Origin: JBHEMT01 sp046262435
GTDB taxonomy: Bacteria; Chloroflexota; Dormibacteria; Aeolococcales; Aeolococcaceae
Assembly: GCA_046262435.1 (NCBI GenBank)
Contig: JBHEMT010000138.1
Location: 1-22,421 of the forward strand
Reading direction: 5' to 3'
Length of the DNA: 22,421 bases
The position numbers and the translations under genes were made by a program. The first letter of the stretch is position 1, and the number at the start of each line of letters is the position of its first letter. The notes beneath the pieces are model-generated. The model searched no databases. It saw only the letters and a program-made list of their open reading frames with translations, and had not been told where the DNA came from. Below, piece by piece: positions 1 to 5,426 of this stretch.

Positions 1-330
1 CTGGTCGCCGGCTTCGCGGAGCGGCATCCTGACCTCCGCCTCATCTGTGCTCACCTCGGCGGCGGGCTGCCGCTGTACGCGCAGATGCCCGAGGTGCGGC
101 GGCTCTGCCGCCGGCTCTGGTTCGACACCGCCGCCCAGCCATTTCTCTACGAGCCGGCCGTCTACCGTGCCCTGATCGACCTGGTGGGTGCGGACCGGCT
201 TCTCTTCGGCAGCGACCATCCGCTGCTCGGCGCCGGGCGCTACCGGCTGGCGCTGGAGGCGGCCGGGCTCAGCGCCCCGGACCGGGTGGCGATCATGGGC
301 GGCAACGCCGCGAGTCTGCTCGGCCTCTGA
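1..330 (+). CDS. Amidohydrolase (amidohydrolase_2 / TIM-barrel metal-dependent hydrolase), C-terminal fragment
   Basis: The reading frame is open from the first base of the window, so the N-terminus lies outside. The visible 109 residues contain 'HLGGGLP' near residue 18 and 'LLFGSDHPL' near residue 70. These are the late-barrel histidine strand and the metal-binding aspartate strand of the PF04909 family, which includes decarboxylase-like and lactonase-like hydrolases. The closing 'IMGGNAASLLGL' is the usual last helix, so the C-terminus is intact. Substrate cannot be told from this part. It is co-directional with the copper module, but that module has its own promoter about 20 nt downstream, so a functional link is not implied. 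Confidence 0.85.
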   Translation: MVAGFAERHPDLRLICAHLGGGLPLYAQMPEVRRLCRRLWFDTAAQPFLYEPAVYRALIDLVGADRLLFGSDHPLLGAGRYRLALEAAGLSAPDRVAIMGGNAASLLGL

Positions 331-350
331 CCCGCCGGCGCGCCGGCCGG

Positions 351-378
351 TTGGACGGATACCCCCTGGTGGTATCCT
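351..378 (+). promoter_or_regulatory. Promoter of the copper efflux operon
   Basis: TTGGAC (351-356) and TATCCT (373-378) are spaced by 16 bp and resemble sigma70/SigA -35 and -10 boxes. They lie about 58 bp before the permease start. The spacer contains the CsoR-like palindrome, the expected arrangement for repression by a copper sensor. Prediction from sequence only. Confidence 0.55.
359..375 (+). promoter_or_regulatory. CsoR-type operator
   Basis: The 17-bp imperfect palindrome ATACCCCCTGGTGGTAT has ATACC/GGTAT arms and a G/C-rich core, the form of CsoR/RcnR-family operators. It sits inside the promoter spacer of the efflux gene, and a CsoR homologue is encoded in the same operon. Binding would hide the -10 region, and copper loading of CsoR would release it. 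Inference from position and pattern. Confidence 0.6.
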
Positions 379-435
379 CGCCAGTGCAGTCACGCCACTG
401 TTGGGGTTCCGCCCCAGCGCCACCCACGGAGAACC

Positions 436-1716
436 ATGGTCGTCCTCGACGCTGTCGGATCAGCCCTGCGGGAGGGCTTCTTCATGTTCTGGGAGACGCT
501 CTGGGCGCTGATCCTCGGTTTCACCCTGAGTGGTGCGGTGCAGGCCTTCGTCGGTCGCGGAGAGATGGAGCGCGTCCTCGGCGGCGACGATGCCCGCAGT
601 CTCGGCCGGGCGACCTTCCTGGGGACGGTTTCCTCGTCATGCTCCTACGCGGCGACGGCGATGGCCAAGTCGCTCTTCAGCAAGGGCGCCAACTTCACCG
701 CGGCGTTGGTGTTCATGATCGCGTCCACCAACCTGGTCATCGAACTGGGCATCGTCCTGGCTCTGCTGATCGGCTGGCAGTTCACCGCCAGCGAGTTCGT
801 CGGCGGTCTGCTGATGATTGCCCTGCTCGCGGTGGTGGCCCGGTTCACCCTGCCCCGCGACGCGGTCGCGGCCGCACGGGCGCGACTGCGTGCCGTGGGG
901 GACGATTCCGAGGACGGCTCACTGGCGGGAGTCGACGTGCGGCTGCCGCTCCGTGCGCGCCTCCGCTCTCGCGGTGGTTGGGCGGACGCCGCCTCGTACA
1001 CCATGGCCGACCTCACCATGCTTCGTCGGGAGATGGTCATCGGGTTCACCGTGGCCGGGTTTCTCGCGGTCCTCGTCCCCGACGCTGTGTGGAGCCACGT
1101 GTTCATCACCGGGCACGGTTTCTGGACTTCGCTGGAGAACGTCGTCGTCGGCCCGCTGATCGCCATCCTCTCGTTCGTGTGTTCGATCGGCAACGTGCCC
1201 CTTGCGGCCGCGCTCTGGAAGGGCGGAATCAGCTTCGGCGGCGTGGTCAGCTTCATCTTCGCGGACCTGATCACCCTGCCACTGCTGGCCATCTACCGCC
1301 GGTACTACGGCACCCGGCTGACCGTTTGGATCCTCGCCTCGTTCTGGCTGGTCATGTCGGTGGCCGGCCTGCTTGTTGAGGGCCTGTTCTCCCTGCTGCA
1401 TTTGGTGCCGTCCACCCGACCCACTCAGATCGCACCCACCTCGTTCGCCCTGAACTACACGATGGTGCTCAACGTCCTCTTCATCGCCGCCTTCGCGGTG
1501 CTCTACTGGCTGCACCGCAACCGCGAGCGGCTCGGTGGCAGCTCCGGCTATGCCCGTGATGTGGTGTGCGGCATGCAGGTGGAGCGCAGCAACGCGCCTG
1601 CCCGACGGCGTCAGCAGGGCGCCACCTTCCACTTCTGTTCCGACCGGTGCGCTGAACGGTTTGCCACCGACCCCGCCGCCTACACCGGCGCCGCGGTCAC
1701 CGCTCCACGTGGCTGA
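436..1716 (+). CDS. SO_0444-type Cu/Zn efflux permease with C-terminal YHS domain
   Basis: A 426-residue membrane permease of the ArsP_1/DUF318 type, whose SO_0444 branch is described as Cu/Zn efflux. Two repeated transporter halves each carry a membrane cysteine: C69 in 'SSSCSYAA' and C249 in 'FVCSIGNVP', probable metal-transfer sites. A C-terminal YHS domain (about 374-418) has C378 ('VVCGM') and C401/C405 ('FCSDRC'), a cytosolic metal-binding module that may deliver or sense the ion. The ATG is preceded by GGAGA four nt upstream. The end overlaps csoR by 8 nt, so the two are probably co-translated. Predicted role is copper, possibly zinc, export across the cytoplasmic membrane under CsoR control. 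The exact metal is inferred from the regulator, not from the permease. Confidence 0.85.
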   Translation: MVVLDAVGSALREGFFMFWETLWALILGFTLSGAVQAFVGRGEMERVLGGDDARSLGRATFLGTVSSSCSYAATAMAKSLFSKGANFTAALVFMIASTNLVIELGIVLALLIGWQFTASEFVGGLLMIALLAVVARFTLPRDAVAAARARLRAVGDDSEDGSLAGVDVRLPLRARLRSRGGWADAASYTMADLTMLRREMVIGFTVAGFLAVLVPDAVWSHVFITGHGFWTSLENVVVGPLIAILSFVCSIGNVPLAAALWKGGISFGGVVSFIFADLITLPLLAIYRRYYGTRLTVWILASFWLVMSVAGLLVEGLFSLLHLVPSTRPTQIAPTSFALNYTMVLNVLFIAAFAVLYWLHRNRERLGGSSGYARDVVCGMQVERSNAPARRRQQGATFHFCSDRCAERFATDPAAYTGAAVTAPRG

Positions 1717-2020
1717 CACGGCCTCTGCGGCGGCCTCCTCTCGGCGCGGCTCGTACCAGGCGGACAAAGCCCAGCTGCTCATCCGTCTTCGTCGTGTGGC
1801 CGGCCAGGTCAACGGCATCGCGGCGATGGTCGAGACGGAACGCTACTGCCCCGAGGTGTTGGTGCAGATCTCCGCGTCCGTCGCCGGGCTGGAGAAGGTG
1901 GGCTTCCTCCTCCTCCGCGACCACGTGCGCCACTGCGTCGCCGAGGACCTTGAGCGCGGGCGCGGCGACGAGTCGCTCGACGAGCTGATTGCCACCATCA
2001 AGCGCTTTGCCGGGCGTTGA
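1709..2020 (+). CDS. csoR: CsoR-family copper-sensing transcriptional repressor
   Basis: A 103-residue all-helical regulator of the DUF156/CsoR/RcnR family. The fold begins at 'LLIRLRRVAGQVNGIAAMVE'. Ligand residues are C47 ('RYCPEV'), H72 and C76 ('DHVRHC'), with the same 25 and 4 residue spacings as the Cu(I) ligands C36/H61/C65 of Mycobacterium tuberculosis CsoR. This favours copper over nickel or formaldehyde sensing. The GTG start at 1709 is chosen because it gives a family-sized protein and overlaps the permease stop; upstream codons in this frame lie inside the permease. Apo-protein should bind the palindrome at 359-375 and repress the operon, including itself. Confidence 0.9.
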   Translation: MADTASAAASSRRGSYQADKAQLLIRLRRVAGQVNGIAAMVETERYCPEVLVQISASVAGLEKVGFLLLRDHVRHCVAEDLERGRGDESLDELIATIKRFAGR

Positions 2021-2102
2021 AGAGCCGCCGCACGTAACCCAACCGTGACGCCGTGATGCGACCCGAGCTCCGTCCGGCGCCGCAGACTTCGTTCTGAGGT
2101 GT

Positions 2103-2146
2103 GGTGACCGGCTCCCGCCAGCTGGTCATCCGCCTCATTTTCTTTT
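2103..2146 (+). terminator. Rho-independent-type terminator after csoR
   Basis: Arms 2103-2113 and 2120-2130 form an 11-bp stem with two G-T wobbles and a 6-nt loop (2114-2119). A T-rich run follows within about 10 nt (2137-2146). It lies 82 nt after the csoR stop and before the glycosyltransferase. The rest of the 165-nt gap shows nothing firm. Confidence 0.5.
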
Positions 2147-2185
2147 CCACCCCGGAGCGGTCGACCGCCAAGCACACTGTTGGTG

Positions 2186-3571
2186 ATGGTCTCTGCTCAG
2201 AGTCTCGAGGTGGTGATGGTCGCCTTCGAGGGGCCGGATGGCTACAGCCAGGCCGGCGGCCTCGGGGTGCGCGCCCGTGAGCTCACCCGAGCCCTTGCGG
2301 CGCGCGGCCTGCGCACCACTCTGGTCTTCGTCGGTGACCCCGAGCTGCCTCCTGACGGGGAGGATCACGGGGTCCGCCTCGTCCGATTCGGCCAGGCGAT
2401 CAGCAAGCGCCACCCCGCCGGCGTGTATGCCGGCGAGATGGAGAAGGTGCGCGCCCTGACCGAGCAGCTCCCCCGTTGGGTGGCCCGCCGAGTGGTGGCT
2501 CCGGCGGCTGCGGAAGGCCGCAGTGTGGCCGTGTTCGCCGAGGAATGGCACACCGCCGCCTTTTGCCACCGGCTCAGCGACCACCTGCACCGCATGGGGC
2601 TGCGCCAGCGCTGCGCCATCCTGTGGAACGCGAACAACACCTTTGGTTTCGAGCGGATCGACTGGCCGACGCTGGGGTACGTGGCGGCCATCACCACTGT
2701 CAGCCGGTACATGAAGCACCTGATGTGGCCCTACGGTGTCAACGCCACGGTGATCCCCAACGGCATCCCCGGGAGCGCCCTGCGCCCCGTGGACGGGCTG
2801 GCCGTCGCCGCGATCCGGAGCGCGGCCGGAGTCCCCTGCCTCACCTTCAAGCGGGGGCGCTGGTCTCCGGACAAGCGATGGCACCAGGCACTGGGATCGA
2901 TCGCCCAACTCCGGGCCAACGGGGTGCCCGCCCGCATGCTCATGCGCGGTGGGATGGAGCCGTTTGGGGGCGAGGTCATCGCCCATGGCCAGGCACTGGG
3001 GCTCGAGCCGGCCGACTGGAACGAGCCGCTCGAGGATGCCGCGGGGGTGGTGCGGGCGCTCACCGAGACCGGGGGCGCTCCCCTGGTCAATCTCTGTCGC
3101 TTTGTGCCCGACGCCCTGCTTCCGGAGATCGACGTCGCCGCAACCGCGGTTCTGGCGAACTCAGGACACGAGCCCTTCGGGCTGGTCGGCCTCGAGGCGA
3201 TGGCGGCCGGCGCGGTTGCCGTGGTCGGAGCCACCGGGGAGGAGTACGCCAGGCCATACGGCAACGCGATCGTGACCGAGACTGAGGACCCCGTCGAGGT
3301 CGCCAGTGCGCTGCGCGGCCTCGTCGAGCGCCCCGCGCTGGCTCGACGCCTGCGCCAGACGGCGCGGCGCGACGCCGCCGACTTCACCTGGGAGCGGGTG
3401 GTCGACGGCCTGCTGGAGCGGCTGCGCTTTGTTTGCCAGCACCAAGGCGTGGCCCTGGCCGAGATACCCGTCCGCCGCGCTCGTCAGAGCGGGCCCGGGG
3501 CAAGCAGTGCGTCGGCCAGGAGCGCAGCGCCAAGGGAGAGTGGGACCAGCAGGACGCCGACCCGAGAGTAG
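2186..3571 (+). CDS. GT4-family (GT-B fold) glycosyltransferase
   Basis: About 461 residues. The first strand and loop, 'VVMVAFEGP...AGGLGVRARELTRAL', form the glycine-rich N-terminal Rossmann motif of GT4/glycogen-synthase-like enzymes. 'VIPNGIP' marks the linker between domains. The nucleotide-sugar-binding EX7E motif is E329 and E337 in 'GHEPFGLVGLEAMAAG'. It should transfer a sugar from an NDP-sugar with retention of configuration; donor and acceptor are not predictable. Start: ATG 2186 places the first strand about 10 residues in. A TTG at 2180 and an ATG at 2216, the latter preceded by GAGGTGG, are alternatives. The last 29 residues are Ser/Arg/Pro-rich and overlap the convergent permease gene by 88 bp. 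Confidence 0.85.
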   Translation: MVSAQSLEVVMVAFEGPDGYSQAGGLGVRARELTRALAARGLRTTLVFVGDPELPPDGEDHGVRLVRFGQAISKRHPAGVYAGEMEKVRALTEQLPRWVARRVVAPAAAEGRSVAVFAEEWHTAAFCHRLSDHLHRMGLRQRCAILWNANNTFGFERIDWPTLGYVAAITTVSRYMKHLMWPYGVNATVIPNGIPGSALRPVDGLAVAAIRSAAGVPCLTFKRGRWSPDKRWHQALGSIAQLRANGVPARMLMRGGMEPFGGEVIAHGQALGLEPADWNEPLEDAAGVVRALTETGGAPLVNLCRFVPDALLPEIDVAATAVLANSGHEPFGLVGLEAMAAGAVAVVGATGEEYARPYGNAIVTETEDPVEVASALRGLVERPALARRLRQTARRDAADFTWERVVDGLLERLRFVCQHQGVALAEIPVRRARQSGPGASSASARSAAPRESGTSRTPTRE

Positions 3572-4623
3572 GTCCGCAGCGAGGGGCGCGCCCCCACCCG
3601 CCGGGCCGCGGTCCACCAGAGCACCGCGCTCAAGGACCCGGAGGCCGCGAGGTTGGGCCCCAGGTTGAGTCCAAGCAGGAGCGCTCGGGCGTGGGCGGGG
3701 TGGCGCGAACCGAGCAGGACTGCTGCCGGCAGGTTATTGACCAAAATGGCTGCAACTACGCCGAGCCCGGCCGTCCCAATGCGCCCGGTTTCGGCGAGCA
3801 GGCGGGCCGGGCCGTCCCACACTCGGGCGAGGGTGCCCAGGCCGATGGCGATGCCGAGCAACCCGCCCAGGGTGCGCAGGTCGACGGCGCGGAGCGCCTC
3901 GCCCACCGGCAGTCCGCGGCACACCGCCGCCACCAGCAGCGCGAGGCCGATCCCAGCCACAAGCGGAGCCGGCTGAGGCAGTGCCAGGATCGCCACCGCA
4001 GCGACGGCGGTGGCGAGGGTGCTGGCCCAGGGCCGGCGTGACCCCGGAACGGCCGAACCGGCCTCGGGCGGCGCGGACCGGCCCTGCCGGCCGAGTACCA
4101 CCCAGGTGATCAGCCCGGTCACCACCACCGCCGCCATCCACCCCGGTGCCATCCGGGCCGCGAAGGTTCCACCGGGCACCGGGTCGGCCGCCAACACCAG
4201 CAGGTTGGTCAGGTTGGACCCGGGGAGCAGCAGCGAAGCGGCATTGGCCATGAACACGCAGCCGTAGAGGAACGCGGTCTCCGGAACGCCGCGTCGCCGC
4301 GCGGTCAGCACCAGGATGGGGGTCAGGAAGGCCACGCCGGTGTCCAGGTTGAGCACCACGGTCACCGCGGCCACCAGCCCCAACGCCGCCGGGTAGAGGA
4401 CGACGACGCCGCCCGGAAGCCGCTCGAGCACGGCGGCGAGCAGGTCGAACAACCCGTCGCGATGCGCGACATACCCAATCAGCAGCAGACCGCTGACCAG
4501 CACGAACGGAGGCCAGGACGCGCCCGCGGCGTCCAACGCCGTGCGCGGCGCGAGGCCAGCGGCGGCCACCGCGGCCGCGCCACCCGCGAGCGCAAGCACA
4601 GCGGGCAGAGAGGGCCGTGGCAC
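3484..4623 (-). CDS. ArsB/SLC13-like (ion transporter superfamily) permease
   Basis: A 379-residue hydrophobic protein with about 10-11 membrane segments. Two matching half-motifs mark the IT superfamily: 'FMANAASLLLPGSNLTNLL' in the first half and 'VNNLPAAVLLGS...LGLNLGPNLAASGSLSAVLW' in the second. The NNLPAA and LGPN..ASGSLS blocks are close to ArsB and related arsenite/anion permeases. No arsR, arsC or arsA lies nearby, so arsenite export is only one option; a carboxylate or other anion is possible. The GTG start has a weak upstream ribosome site. Start upstream region is shared with the divergent gene at 4732. The 3' end overlaps the glycosyltransferase on the other strand. Confidence 0.8.
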   Translation of the reverse strand: MPRPSLPAVLALAGGAAAVAAAGLAPRTALDAAGASWPPFVLVSGLLLIGYVAHRDGLFDLLAAVLERLPGGVVVLYPAALGLVAAVTVVLNLDTGVAFLTPILVLTARRRGVPETAFLYGCVFMANAASLLLPGSNLTNLLVLAADPVPGGTFAARMAPGWMAAVVVTGLITWVVLGRQGRSAPPEAGSAVPGSRRPWASTLATAVAAVAILALPQPAPLVAGIGLALLVAAVCRGLPVGEALRAVDLRTLGGLLGIAIGLGTLARVWDGPARLLAETGRIGTAGLGVVAAILVNNLPAAVLLGSRHPAHARALLLGLNLGPNLAASGSLSAVLWWTAARRVGARPSLRTYSRVGVLLVPLSLGAALLADALLAPGPL

Positions 4624-4717
4624 CCGCCGAGTGTGCGACGGCGACCCGGGCGCGCGTCGCCTCGTCCGTGGTTCCGGGCGATCCTCCGCAGGGGCGGGGG
4701 CGCGATCGCCCGCACTG

Positions 4718-4723
4718 TACGAT
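4718..4723 (+). promoter_or_regulatory. -10 box TACGAT, leaderless-type spacing
   Basis: TACGAT, preceded by TG, ends 8 nt before the GTG at 4732. No Shine-Dalgarno fits in that gap. The layout predicts transcription starting at or very near the start codon. Confidence 0.45.
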
Positions 4724-4731
4724 CGACGTCT

Positions 4732-4935
4732 GTGACCCCCGAGTATGACCCCACTGTCATCCGTCCCCTGGCCGGCCTCAGCGCCTCACAGAGCGGCACT
4801 GCCGAACGACTGGGCCTGACCGCCGACGAGCTGAAGGAGCACGAGGGGGTAACCAGCGAGGGGTTCGCCCAACTCCTGGGCGCGGCCATGGTGCGCTACG
4901 ACGAGGCGGTGGGCGAGCTGTCGCTCTACCCGTGA
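4732..4935 (+). CDS. Small hypothetical protein upstream of Doc-like protein (possible partner)
   Basis: 67 residues starting at GTG 4732. I do not recognise a family. It has an acidic, helix-prone middle ('LGLTADELKEHEGVTSEGF') followed by a second helix ('AQLLGAAMVRYDEAVGEL'). The gene overlaps the next one by 4 nt (GTGA), so both are probably made together in linked amounts. Size and position match an antitoxin next to a toxin, but there is no visible Phd, RHH or SpoVT DNA-binding motif. The start is chosen from the -10 box just upstream and from the loss of protein-like composition further upstream. Confidence 0.6.
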   Translation: MTPEYDPTVIRPLAGLSASQSGTAERLGLTADELKEHEGVTSEGFAQLLGAAMVRYDEAVGELSLYP

Positions 4936-5324
4936 GCGGCCTCGGCCTCAGCGCGGCTGATCTCACCCTGGTGCACACCGTCGCCGCCCGGCGCGCCGGG
5001 GTGTTGCCCGGGCAATTGGACCCCGGTCAGCTTGGCGAGGCCGCGGCGTGGCCCCAGGCCGAGACCGACGGGGTCGCGCGGTTCCCCAGCCCCTTCACCC
5101 GCGCCGCGGCCCAGGCAGAGGCCGCCGCGCGAATCGTCCCGCGCGCGGCCAGCCTCACCGCGCTGCTCGCCCTGGTCACCCGCCTCGGGCGCGAGGGCTA
5201 CGTCCTGGTGGCGCCGCAGGGGGTGCTGGCCGGGATGGTGGCGGGGATGGTCGCGGGTCGGATCGACGCCGCGGGGCTGGGACGTTGGATCGAGGACCGG
5301 GCGGTGCTCGAGGGCGGCGGCTGA
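4932..5324 (+). CDS. Doc/Fic-fold-like protein with degenerate catalytic motif
   Basis: 130 residues, GTG start overlapping the previous stop. The full length lines up by eye with Doc (death-on-curing) toxins, which are about 126 residues: 'LVHTVAARRAGVLPGQLDPGQLGEAAAWPQ' matches the Doc N-terminal 'LHD...GGLPGMSDPGRAEA' region, and 'LTALLALVTRLGREGYVL...AGMVAGRIDAAGLGRWIED' matches the Doc C-terminal helices. Where Doc has the Fic motif HxFxDANKR, this protein has R67-I-V-P-R-A-A-S-L75, lacking the His, Asp, Asn and Arg needed for phosphate transfer. It is therefore predicted to be inactive as a Fic enzyme. The relationship is a manual alignment; a distant or coincidental match remains possible. 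Confidence 0.6.
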   Translation: MSGLGLSAADLTLVHTVAARRAGVLPGQLDPGQLGEAAAWPQAETDGVARFPSPFTRAAAQAEAAARIVPRAASLTALLALVTRLGREGYVLVAPQGVLAGMVAGMVAGRIDAAGLGRWIEDRAVLEGGG

Positions 5325-5380
5325 GCCGTCACCGCCGCCGCCACACGGCGACCGGTCCGGACCGCGCCTGAAGTGGGGCC

Positions 5381-5386
5381 TATGCT
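5381..5386 (+). promoter_or_regulatory. -10 box TATGCT upstream of the guanylyltransferase
   Basis: TATGCT ends 7 nt before ATG 5394, which begins a 10-codon frame that runs into the guanylyltransferase start. Transcription should begin at about 5393-5394. No clear -35 box is seen. The same hexamer occurs upstream of the acyl-CoA synthetase at 22191. Confidence 0.5.
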
Positions 5387-5393
5387 GCCCAGG

Positions 5394-5426
5394 ATGAGGC
5401 CGGGACGACGCGGCAACGTCAGGTGA
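5394..5426 (+). CDS. Possible 10-codon leader peptide overlapping the guanylyltransferase start
   Basis: ATG 5394 opens a 10-residue frame, MRPGRRGNVR, whose TGA (5424-5426) overlaps the downstream GTG (5423) as GTGA. With the -10 box 7 nt upstream, it could be translated leaderless and hand ribosomes to the next gene, which lacks a good Shine-Dalgarno. It may also simply be chance. Confidence 0.3.
   Translation: MRPGRRGNVR

Noticed and set aside
1535..1708. CsoR starting upstream at 1535
   Set aside because: The extra residues lie in the YHS-coding part of the permease, look like a shadow frame, and exceed the CsoR family length.
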